Source: Candidatus Nanohaloarchaea archaeon
GTDB lineage: Archaea > EX4484-52 > GLR71
DNA length: 5,906 bases
Reading direction: 5' to 3'
Assembly (NCBI GenBank): GCA_030636615.1
Contig: DAOVWP010000039.1
Location: 1-5,906, forward strand
The position numbers and the translations under genes are program-made. Positions 1-4,954 of the stretch are shown one piece after another. Under the pieces are notes generated by a model that was not told the origin of the DNA, ran no database searches, and worked only from the letters and a program-made list of their open reading frames with translations. Every line of letters starts with the position of its first letter. The first letter of the stretch is position 1.

Positions 1-164
1 ACGGATATCTCAAACACAGCTGTCTCTGTAAGCTGATCGTCTTTGAAATCTATAACTGGTTTATCGTTGTCGTATCCTGATGCGAGAAGTATGTCTCTCA
101 AGAACTGTTTTGAAAGCTCTTCAATTTTTAGTTCAGGTTTTTCATTAAATTTTGCTGGAATCAT
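1..164 (-). CDS. Hypothetical protein, N-terminal part only (runs off the left edge)
   Basis: I do not recognise this protein. Reading the minus strand from the ATG at 164 gives 54 complete codons with no stop before the window edge. The peptide begins MIPAKFNEKPELKIEELSKQ and continues with a soluble, Lys/Glu/Asp-rich composition (for example LLASGYDNDKPVIDFKDDQL). That is much more protein-like than the Ser/Phe-rich plus-strand reading of the same bases. Codon choice (CTT, CTC, TAC, GAC, AAC) resembles the antiporter further right. The frame stays open upstream to 242 and the extra residues (KIAKTTDINLETYKVKFIV) also look like real protein, but they contain no ATG, GTG or TTG. The ATG at 164 is therefore the conservative start, and the true one may be a rare codon or lie upstream of a frameshift. 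No domain or membrane segment is visible. Confidence 0.55.
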   Translation of the reverse strand, partial: MIPAKFNEKPELKIEELSKQFLRDILLASGYDNDKPVIDFKDDQLTETAVFEIS

Positions 165-251
165 GACTATGAACTTTACTTTGTATGTTTCTAGATTTAT
201 ATCTGTTGTTTTTGCTATTTTTGTAGGAATACTAACTGAATATTATCTTTT

Positions 252-260
252 GTTATAAAT
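252..260 (-). promoter_or_regulatory. Possible TATA box for the left-edge gene
   Basis: The minus strand reads ATTTATAAC here, a plausible archaeal TATA element. The usual spacing puts transcription start near 229, inside the open frame upstream of the ATG at 164. Either the mRNA has a leader of about 65 bases or translation begins upstream at a non-standard codon. In such AT-rich DNA the match alone is weak. Confidence 0.3.
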
Positions 261-355
261 TATCTTTGCGTCTTTTTTAATAATAGCTGTGTTTACATAG
301 AAGAAATACACGAATTGGGGATAAATCATAAATTCTGTGTAGAAAGTCAGGATAG

Positions 356-393
356 TGTGTATAAAGTAGCAGAAATTTAAGATTTTATACACA
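356..393. repeat. Inverted repeat, 10-bp arms, 18-base spacer
   Basis: TGTGTATAAA at 356-365 is exactly complementary in inverted order to TTTATACACA at 384-393. The left arm includes most of the second GTGTANAAAGT repeat and the right arm most of the inverted copy, so the two readings describe the same sites: a pair of binding sites facing each other, or a weak hairpin. Confidence 0.55.
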
Positions 394-441
394 AAGTCTT
401 GGAGACAGAACAAAAATATTGCTTCACATATCAGTTCTAAA

Positions 442-459
442 CTGGTCGAATTCGACTAG
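442..459. repeat. 18-bp near-perfect palindrome CTGGTCGAATTCGACTAG
   Basis: The inner 12 bases (445-456, GTCGAATTCGAC) are a perfect palindrome. Extending to 442-459 keeps symmetry except for one G/T pair at 444/457. It is relatively GC-rich for this AT-rich spacer. A dimeric DNA-binding protein site is the simplest reading. A recombination or attachment site is possible but nothing else supports it. Confidence 0.55.
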
Positions 460-485
460 ATAAAAAGAAACTAAATTTAGTAAAT

Positions 486-515
486 ATGTAATTTTTTTAT
501 ATACTAAAATTACAT
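486..515. repeat. Inverted repeat with perfect 10-bp arms and 10-base loop
   Basis: ATGTAATTTT at 486-495 and AAAATTACAT at 506-515 are exact inverted complements separated by 10 bases. A transcript of either strand could form a stem-loop, though the stem is nearly all A-U. It could be a terminator-like structure for the gene ending at 618, but it lies about 100 bases past that stop and no long T-run follows on the minus strand. An operator is equally possible. Confidence 0.5.
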
Positions 516-524
516 GACTTGTGT

Positions 525-542
525 AAAAAGTATATACTTTTT
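525..542. repeat. Perfect 18-bp palindrome AAAAAGTATATACTTTTT
   Basis: All 18 bases are self-complementary with no spacer. The left half overlaps the third GTGTANAAAGT repeat. The AAAGT...ACTTT half-sites resemble those in the palindrome before the nucleotidyltransferase gene (4384-4401), though the internal spacing differs. A dimeric regulator or initiator site is the likeliest reading. Confidence 0.55.
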
Positions 543-617
543 CAACAGCATATAACAGTATATAACTATATCAAAATAGAACTCTTCAGAATGAAAATAA
601 TGGGTGAGCTGCCCTAA

Positions 618-1139
618 TTACCTTATTTTTCCTTGATCTCTTAGCTTTTGTGCATCAGGATGTTGTGGAATATCTAAACTTGGAGATCCTGTGCTTCCAT
701 ACTTACCTAAATTAGTTGGTTTATATTGTTCTTCCTGAGTAGGTGGTGTTACATGTGTGTCTAGATATTTAACTGGTAATTTGCCTGCAACATGTTTTAT
801 CCTATCTAACATTAAGTCTCTGGCAGATTCCTTAAATAATGCATGTGATTCTCCACTAACTGTTAAATAACGTTTATCTTTTTTATTAAAACCAGCTACT
901 TGTATAAGTTTACATAAATTAAAATCTTCTGCATCTTCTACTAATCTCAGAATCGTTTGTTTAACTTGTTTTTTAGAGAGCTTTGTTACATCCAAAGTTG
1001 CATACCTTCTCATTCCAGATGACATTCCCTCATCGATTTCTCTATCATAATCACTCTGTAAAAATTGTTTAGCAAAAAATAATGGTTGTGATAGATTCAT
1101 TTTTGAATCTTTTCCAAATAATTTATTTAATAGACTCAT
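618..1139 (-). CDS. Hypothetical protein, 173 aa, unrecognised
   Basis: I cannot assign a family. The protein starts at an ATG preceded by a weak AGGT ribosome-site match 7 bases upstream and a good TATA box. It looks soluble, with no membrane segment or signal peptide. The central part (about residues 50-125) is Lys/Arg-rich and probably helical (TLDVTKLSKKQVKQTILRLV and SARDLMLDRIKHVAGKLPVK). The last 45 residues are rich in Pro, Gly, Ser and Gln and probably disordered. Leucine is encoded mostly by TTA, whereas the adjacent antiporter prefers CTT, CTC and CTG; together with the lower GC this suggests acquired DNA or a fast-evolving lineage gene. It lies between the repeat-rich spacer and the antiporter, so a plasmid or viral origin is conceivable, but no replication, integrase or structural motif is visible. 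That the frame is a real gene is fairly secure; its role is unknown. Confidence 0.75.
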   Translation of the reverse strand: MSLLNKLFGKDSKMNLSQPLFFAKQFLQSDYDREIDEGMSSGMRRYATLDVTKLSKKQVKQTILRLVEDAEDFNLCKLIQVAGFNKKDKRYLTVSGESHALFKESARDLMLDRIKHVAGKLPVKYLDTHVTPPTQEEQYKPTNLGKYGSTGSPSLDIPQHPDAQKLRDQGKIR

Positions 1140-1146
1140 TTTATTT

Positions 1147-1188
1147 ACCTTATTAGATTAAAATTAAAATTATCTTTATAAAAGTTTC
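1147..1188 (-). promoter_or_regulatory. Archaeal-type promoter of the 173-aa gene
   Basis: The minus strand reads GAAACTTTTATAAAG across 1174-1188, a TATA element with purine-rich flank centred near 1179. Normal spacing predicts transcription start around 1152, giving a leader of about 12 bases that includes AGGT (1147-1150) 7 bases before the ATG at 1139. Confidence 0.5.
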
Positions 1189-1236
1189 ACACATTTGAAT
1201 TGTTAAACTTATGAAATTAGAAGACTATCCAAAACA

Positions 1237-3048
1237 TCAATCCTTGGAATGATTGGTCATCTTGATCCGCTTCTCTATGTCTTTGTCGTCCATAGTGCGC
1301 TCAAGGTGCTTAAGATACTCTGGCTCGTACTCTGCAAGGATCTTTTCTTCCATCTCTTTCTCAAGAGTCTTGACATATTTTCTTTTTGAACGCTCAAGAT
1401 GGCTCCTGAGAGATTCGGGAGAACTTAATATATGCTGAAGGTTCTGGGTGATCTTTTCCCTGCTCAAGAGCTCAGGCAGAATTACATAGTCAACACCTTT
1501 GTCATATGCCTGCAAAGCTTCCTCGATCGTCTTGACAGTTATCATGACAGGTACGGTCTTGTTCCTGTGCCTTACCTCGTTGTAAAGAAACATGTTGTCG
1601 TCAAGGCTTGGTATTGTAGATATCACAAGCTTGGCCTTGTTTATGTTCATCCGATTAAGAATCTCAACATGCTTTACATCACCATATATTGTGAGCTGAT
1701 TATTTTCTATCAGACGATCAATAACTTCAGGATTATAGTCAAGGACAATAACTTTTTTGCCCTGCTTCATCAACTCGTTGTATATGCCTGTTCCCATTAT
1801 ATCATATCCGGCAAGGATTATATGATCTTTCAGATGTTCTTCCGGAAGCTTTTCAAGCGTCTTTTTCATCCTTCCATGACCAACCTTTTCAAAGATTATC
1901 ATGTATTTAGAGAATTTGTCAAACAGGTTGTGGCCGTATTGTATAAAATATGGCGTGGTGGTAAGAGAGATCAGCGCGATGATAGCTACAATTGAAAAGA
2001 ATGATGAGCTGACTACACCTGTGGATACACCGATTGCTGCAATTATCAGAGAGAATTCGCTTATCTGTCCCAACCCTATGGCTGTCAGGAATGATGATCT
2101 GAGATCATAACCAAATGATTTGGTTATTATAAGCAGTATAAGCGGTTTTACAAATATTACAAGGAATGTGAGCATCACTATAAGTATTGGGTTTGAAAGT
2201 ATTGAGAGGGTTGTTATCATCAGACCAAGAGATACGAAAAACAATGTTGCAAAGAAATTTTTGAGTGATGTCACCTGACTGATTATCTGGAGATCATAGG
2301 GATAAGCTGTCAGGCTGATTCCTGCTATGAATGCCCCGATGCTGATTGGGATTCCTGCAATGTCTGCAAGAGCGATAAAACCGAAACATACTGAAAGCGC
2401 TGTCAAAAACATCAGCTCAGGTGTTTTTGCTATCTTTTTGAAAAGTTTAGGAAATAATGTTTTCTTTAGTATGAAACCTATTGCGCAGATGGCGAGGCAG
2501 TTTATGAAAGTGTATGAAAGATTTCCTATTGTGAAGTTGCCTATGTTCATAAGCAGAGCAAGTGCTATTATGACACCGATGTCCTGAAGGAGAAGTATAC
2601 CAAGGGATAGTCTGCCTCTCATGTTGTCAAGTTCGCGCCTGTCCGAGAGAAGTTTCAGGACAACCATCGTACTGCTGAAACAGATGATTATTCCTATATA
2701 TATTGCTTCAATATTGCTCATTCCAAGGATTGAGGCAAAAAAATAACCGATTATAAATGTTGAAATAAGTTGAGCAGTCCCTCCGAAGAGCGCGAAATTG
2801 CCAATGCTTTTCAGCTTGCTGAAATTGATTTCCATGCCGACAAGGAAAAGAAGGAAGGCGACGCCCAGTTCAGAGATGTGAGTGATTGCTGTGCTGTCTG
2901 TAATTAATCTGAGTCCAAGAGGTCCGATAATGAGTCCGGAAATTATATAGGCAGGGATAAGCTGTTGCTTAAGTCCTTTTGCAATGTATGCGACAAGGGT
3001 TGCGGCAATGATGCAAATCGTTATGTCTATCAGAAGATTTTCGACCAT
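1237..3048 (-). CDS. CPA2-family cation:proton antiporter, Kef-type, with C-terminal TrkA-N domain
   Basis: Predicted inner-membrane monovalent cation (K+ or Na+)/H+ antiporter of 603 residues, a usual length for KefB/KefC-like proteins. Residues 1-370 are about 12 hydrophobic helices with CPA2 hallmarks: GLIIGPLGL (38-46), LLFLVGMEI (66-74), SSTMVVLKLL (125-134), LLLQDIGVI (152-160, the Gln-Asp pair of Kef-type members), GAFIAGISL (238-246), FFVSLGLM (270-277) and GQISEFSLI (327-335). Residues 406-545 form a Rossmann-like TrkA-N domain, ending its second strand in VIVLD (433-437). The glycine motif reads GYDIMGTG (414-421), with Asp where the middle Gly of GxGxxG is expected. A highly charged tail (about 550-603) follows. 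TM helices plus TrkA-N make the family assignment firm; the ion transported is not certain. Start ATG is supported by a TATA box about 29 bases upstream, implying a nearly leaderless mRNA. It lies downstream of the PRC-barrel gene but behind that gene's terminator-like hairpin. Confidence 0.93.
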   Translation of the reverse strand: MVENLLIDITICIIAATLVAYIAKGLKQQLIPAYIISGLIIGPLGLRLITDSTAITHISELGVAFLLFLVGMEINFSKLKSIGNFALFGGTAQLISTFIIGYFFASILGMSNIEAIYIGIIICFSSTMVVLKLLSDRRELDNMRGRLSLGILLLQDIGVIIALALLMNIGNFTIGNLSYTFINCLAICAIGFILKKTLFPKLFKKIAKTPELMFLTALSVCFGFIALADIAGIPISIGAFIAGISLTAYPYDLQIISQVTSLKNFFATLFFVSLGLMITTLSILSNPILIVMLTFLVIFVKPLILLIITKSFGYDLRSSFLTAIGLGQISEFSLIIAAIGVSTGVVSSSFFSIVAIIALISLTTTPYFIQYGHNLFDKFSKYMIIFEKVGHGRMKKTLEKLPEEHLKDHIILAGYDIMGTGIYNELMKQGKKVIVLDYNPEVIDRLIENNQLTIYGDVKHVEILNRMNINKAKLVISTIPSLDDNMFLYNEVRHRNKTVPVMITVKTIEEALQAYDKGVDYVILPELLSREKITQNLQHILSSPESLRSHLERSKRKYVKTLEKEMEEKILAEYEPEYLKHLERTMDDKDIEKRIKMTNHSKD

Positions 3049-3071
3049 GTCAGAAAATAGTTGTGACTAAT

Positions 3072-3081
3072 CACTATAAAT
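3072..3081 (-). promoter_or_regulatory. TATA box of the antiporter gene
   Basis: The minus strand reads ATTTATAGTG here. Its centre is about 29 bases before the ATG at 3048, so the transcript would have at most a few bases of leader. It sits immediately after the hairpin at 3086-3111, so the antiporter seems independently transcribed. Confidence 0.5.
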
Positions 3082-3085
3082 AGAT

Positions 3086-3111
3086 AAAACAGATTGTTTA
3101 GGATCTGTTTT
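3086..3111 (-). terminator. Hairpin terminator after the PRC-barrel gene
   Basis: On the minus strand AAAACAGAT (3111-3103) pairs perfectly with ATCTGTTTT (3094-3086) across an 8-base loop, and the T-run is part of the 3' arm. The stem begins at the last base of the PRC gene stop codon (3111-3113). Position and shape fit a terminator separating that gene from the antiporter. A processing or regulatory stem is possible because the stem is A/U-rich. Confidence 0.5.
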
Positions 3112-3371
3112 TAGAAAATTTCTTTTTCTGTTACAATAACAAAATCGCCGACAGATTTGATTGCTGAGAAAGGTATCATGTATCTTCCGCTTTCGTCCTG
3201 CTGAAGGTCAAGGTCTTTTGTGTGGGCTGTAGCGTTTACAAGAAGCACATTCATCAGCTCGCCTGTGTCTGTTAGAAATGTGATGTCTCCGACATTTCCG
3301 AAAGTCCTTCCGGTCTGCTCGCTTATAATTGTCTTATTAATTAATTCTTCTCCTCTGATTATAGTTTCCAT
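3111..3371 (-). CDS. PRC-barrel domain protein, 86 aa
   Basis: A single PRC-barrel fold, the small beta-barrel found in RimM, in photosynthetic reaction centre H subunits and in many stand-alone archaeal proteins. The sequence shows the characteristic order: an N-terminal LINKTIISEQTGRTFGNVGD segment (residues 10-29), the strand pair ITFLTDTGELMNVLLV (30-45), a polar loop (47-62), then YMIPFSAIKSVGDFVIV (64-80). There is no partner domain, membrane segment or signal, so it is likely a cytoplasmic adaptor. Partners of stand-alone archaeal PRC proteins are mostly unknown; some PRC-barrel proteins have been connected with RNA metabolism or cell division. It lies between two transporter genes, but the hairpin behind it and the promoter-like sequences around it argue against a simple operon. 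The ATG at 3371 follows a GGTG match about 8 bases upstream. Confidence 0.88.
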   Translation of the reverse strand: METIIRGEELINKTIISEQTGRTFGNVGDITFLTDTGELMNVLLVNATAHTKDLDLQQDESGRYMIPFSAIKSVGDFVIVTEKEIF

Positions 3372-3390
3372 TATTCTGCACCATTTAATA

Positions 3391-3400
3391 TTATTATATG
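3391..3400 (-). promoter_or_regulatory. Possible TATA box of the PRC-barrel gene
   Basis: The minus strand reads CATATAATAA, centred about 25 bases before the ATG at 3371, which would give a very short leader. A second candidate, TTTATAAA near 3421-3429, would instead give a leader of about 25-30 bases containing GGTG. The sequence does not decide between them. Confidence 0.4.
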
Positions 3401-3447
3401 TTGTGAATTTGTTGTCTTAAATTTATAAAGGTTGTTTAAGCATCGGT

Positions 3448-4332
3448 TTAAAATCCAAGCAATAGGAGAATCAGACCGATTGTTAGTCCAAATATGAAGT
3501 TGAACAGTTTTATCTTTAGCGCGTCGCTTACAGAATATCCGAGAATTGGAAGAAGGCCGTGACCATCCTGTATAAGTGAGTTTGCCAGAAGCACTGAAAA
3601 TGGAACCAAGCCTGTTGCAAACATAGTAAGTATGATTATGTTCGGGCCGGAGATCGGCAGGATTGCTATGATTGAAGCGGCAAGAAGGATGTATATCATG
3701 CTTGTCCCGGTTGATAGGAATTCTGTTATCTGGATGTTGCTGTTGATCATCTCTATCATAAAGACAGCGATAGCTATCCAGATGAAAATGTTTGGCATGT
3801 GTTTTTTTATTATGTGCTTGTAGATATGCTCTGTCGCAAAGTGTTTAAGGTTGAACTCGCTTTTGCAGTATTTCTTGTGGACCTTTATCTCACAAGTCCG
3901 GTGTAGTTTCAGACCTGTTTTCTTTACTGCAATATCTGCAAGGAATCCCGCTATTATACCAAGTACGAACATTGAAGATATCAACATGATGATTGTATCC
4001 ATAGAAATTGTTCCGTTGGCTGCCAGTGAGATCAACAGAAAGGTCTCGTCCCCCATAGTTGCAACCATGGCAGCAATTATGCCGCCGAAACTAAGGTATC
4101 CTGCCATATATAATGAGTCCATTGCAAAGACTCCTGTGCAGCCGGGAAGTGTTCCAAACAGGGATGAGAGGATATAGCCTGTCCTTTTGTTCTTTAGCAT
4201 TAATCTTATGATCTGGTCTTTGTATCTTGTCACGAGATACTCTGAGATGATCATCAGGAAAAATATTATGAGTGAGATCTTGAATGCTGCTTTCAGGCTT
4301 ATAAGAAGAAGGTCTGTGTACATATGAATCAT
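3448..4332 (-). CDS. Putative heavy-metal/manganese exporter, PF11449-like (ArsP_2) membrane protein
   Basis: A 294-residue integral membrane protein with about 8-10 hydrophobic helices, resembling the family labelled putative 10TM heavy-metal exporter, arsenic efflux protein or putative manganese transporter. Recognition rests on GTLPGCTGVFAMDSLYMAG (60-78) followed by GGIIAAMVATMGDETF (83-98), and on a related second-half segment ILPISGP...NSLIQDGHGLLPILG (223-265). The two segments look like halves of an internal duplication, each with an LP turn and a helix ending in an acidic residue that could line the path. Between them, residues 137-180 are a charged soluble loop with Cys147, His152, Cys156, His164, His169, His173 and His178, possible metal ligands. 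The ion is not determined. The start is ambiguous: the first ATG (4332) gives MIHMYTDLL, but a second in-frame ATG (4325) sits nearer the TATA spacing expected for a leaderless mRNA. Confidence 0.82.
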   Translation of the reverse strand: MIHMYTDLLLISLKAAFKISLIIFFLMIISEYLVTRYKDQIIRLMLKNKRTGYILSSLFGTLPGCTGVFAMDSLYMAGYLSFGGIIAAMVATMGDETFLLISLAANGTISMDTIIMLISSMFVLGIIAGFLADIAVKKTGLKLHRTCEIKVHKKYCKSEFNLKHFATEHIYKHIIKKHMPNIFIWIAIAVFMIEMINSNIQITEFLSTGTSMIYILLAASIIAILPISGPNIIILTMFATGLVPFSVLLANSLIQDGHGLLPILGYSVSDALKIKLFNFIFGLTIGLILLLLGF

Positions 4333-4340
4333 TTGTTGTG

Positions 4341-4356
4341 TTTATATATATTATAG
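4341..4356 (-). promoter_or_regulatory. TATA-like region of the exporter gene
   Basis: The minus strand reads CTATAATATATATAAA. Depending on which part TBP uses, transcription would begin about 4318-4327. That is too close for the ATG at 4332 but suits the in-frame ATG at 4325 (residue 4), suggesting that the shorter start may be used. Confidence 0.4.
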
Positions 4357-4383
4357 TTATTGTTTATTTTAGAACGAAAAACA

Positions 4384-4440
4384 TATAAAGTTAACTTTAT
4401 ACATGTAAAGTAATATGGATATATATAAACTTAACTTTAC
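4384..4440 (+). promoter_or_regulatory. Promoter and probable autoregulatory operator of the HTH-MNT/HEPN pair
   Basis: TATAAAGTTAACTTTATA at 4384-4401 is a perfect 18-bp palindrome, and its left end TATAAAG (4384-4390) is the best TATA box, about 28 bases before the ATG at 4415, predicting a leaderless transcript. The half-site TAAAGT recurs at 4406-4411 (20 bases from 4386) and the inverted half ACTTTA recurs at 4434-4439 (40 bases from 4394), inside codons 7-9 of the gene. GTAAAGT (4405-4411) and ACTTTAC (4434-4440) form a further inverted pair. A dimer bound here would block TBP access. The encoded HTH domain is the obvious candidate ligand, by inference. Confidence 0.6.
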
Positions 4441-4954
4441 AGTACTTGAACAGGAGATTTTCTCTTTATTATGTCTCAGGGCTGGAGAAAGACTAAGCCA
4501 GAGAGAGATAGCAATAATACTGAAAGTATCTCCGACAGCAGTTTCTAATTCAATACATAAATTAAAAGATAATAATCTTATTAAACTTGAAAAGACGAAG
4601 ACAATCAATTTTATCTCTTTTAACTGCGACGAACAAAGAGCAAGAGAGTTAAAAAGAGTTGAAAATCTGAAAAATATCTACTTATCCGGACTGTCTGATT
4701 ACCTGGAAGAAGTGCTTCCTGGCGGAACTATTATGCTGTTTGGAAGTTATTGTAGGGGAGAAGATTCAAATACATCTGATATAGATATAGCAGTCATAGA
4801 AAGAAAGGATAAACTGCTTAAATTTGAGAAATATGAAAAGATGCTTAACAGGAAAATAAATGTGAATTTCTATAATTCCTGGAAAGATATACATAAACAT
4901 TTGAGAAATAATATTCTAAACGGCATTTTATTGCATGGATGTGTTGAATTGTGA
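4415..4954 (+). CDS. HTH domain-minimal nucleotidyltransferase (MNT) fusion, MntA-like probable antitoxin
   Basis: A 179-residue two-domain protein. Residues 1-75 are a winged helix-turn-helix of MarR-like type: RLSQREIAIILKVSPTAVSN (26-45) is the HTH core, then a wing-like strand. Residues 80-179 are a nucleotidyltransferase domain with the signature LFGSYCRGEDSNTSDIDIAV (108-127), giving G110-S111 and the metal-binding pair D122/D124. The third acidic residue normally found on a later strand is not evident: KINVNFYN (147-154) has Asn in that region. The C-terminal ILNGILLHGCVEL tail resembles archaeal relatives. In characterised MntA/HepT systems the MNT protein AMPylates a Tyr of the HEPN toxin and neutralises it; here that is inferred from the domain pair and the 4-base overlap with the next gene. 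The HTH probably binds the palindrome over its own promoter. Catalytic competence is uncertain without the third Asp. Confidence 0.85.
   Translation: MDIYKLNFTVLEQEIFSLLCLRAGERLSQREIAIILKVSPTAVSNSIHKLKDNNLIKLEKTKTINFISFNCDEQRARELKRVENLKNIYLSGLSDYLEEVLPGGTIMLFGSYCRGEDSNTSDIDIAVIERKDKLLKFEKYEKMLNRKINVNFYNSWKDIHKHLRNNILNGILLHGCVEL

Larger units (their letters stand above)
337..531 (+). repeat. Iteron-like short repeats, consensus GTGTANAAAGT
   Basis: Three direct copies of an 11-base motif occur: GTGTAGAAAGT at 337-347, GTGTATAAAGT at 357-367 and GTGTAAAAAGT at 521-531. The first two begin exactly 20 bases apart, about two helical turns, and both are followed shortly by CAG. An inverted copy with one extra mismatch (ATTTTATACAC) lies at 382-392. 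The third copy runs into the palindrome at 525-542. Phased short repeats of this kind are typical of binding sites for replication initiators or repressors. The set is small and the DNA AT-rich, so a chance contribution cannot be excluded. Confidence 0.45.
243..617. other. Gene-free, palindrome-rich intergenic region
   Basis: No convincing coding frame is visible on either strand across about 375 bases. The region lies 3' of the minus-strand gene at 618-1139 and 5' of the left-edge minus-strand gene. It contains a short repeated motif (GTGTANAAAGT), a 10-bp inverted repeat at 356-393, an 18-bp near-perfect palindrome at 442-459, a 10-bp inverted repeat at 486-515, an 18-bp perfect palindrome at 525-542 and a TATAAC doublet at 551 and 561. 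This density suggests protein-binding DNA (operator, origin-like or element-end sequence), but no specific function is shown. I see no tRNA or other recognisable RNA gene in it. Confidence 0.6.

Noticed and set aside
43..258. Plus-strand 71-codon frame with a hydrophobic end
   Set aside because: Antisense to a more protein-like minus-strand frame; Ser/Phe-rich composition typical of a shadow reading, and no promoter or ribosome site.
442..459. GGTCGAATTCGACT as a tRNA T-arm or attachment-site remnant
   Set aside because: It faintly resembles a T-loop, but there are no acceptor, D or anticodon arms and no matching repeat in the window; the palindrome explains the sequence.
337..542. CRISPR array
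   Set aside because: The repeats are only 11 bases, irregularly spaced and few; no unit of 23-37 bases recurs and no cas gene is present.
602..614. GGGTGAGCTGCCC as a terminator after the 173-aa gene
   Set aside because: Only three G-C pairs plus a wobble can form around a very tight loop, and no strong T-run follows on the minus strand.
1432..1995. Plus-strand 187-codon frame inside the antiporter gene
   Set aside because: Antisense shadow of a strongly recognisable CPA2/TrkA-N protein; no recognisable domain.
3851..4177. Plus-strand 108-codon frame inside the exporter gene
   Set aside because: Antisense shadow of the membrane protein on the minus strand.
4369..4608. Minus-strand 79-codon frame over the nucleotidyltransferase start
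   Set aside because: It overlaps the HTH-coding region, whose plus-strand product is clearly a real protein; its sequence has no recognisable features.
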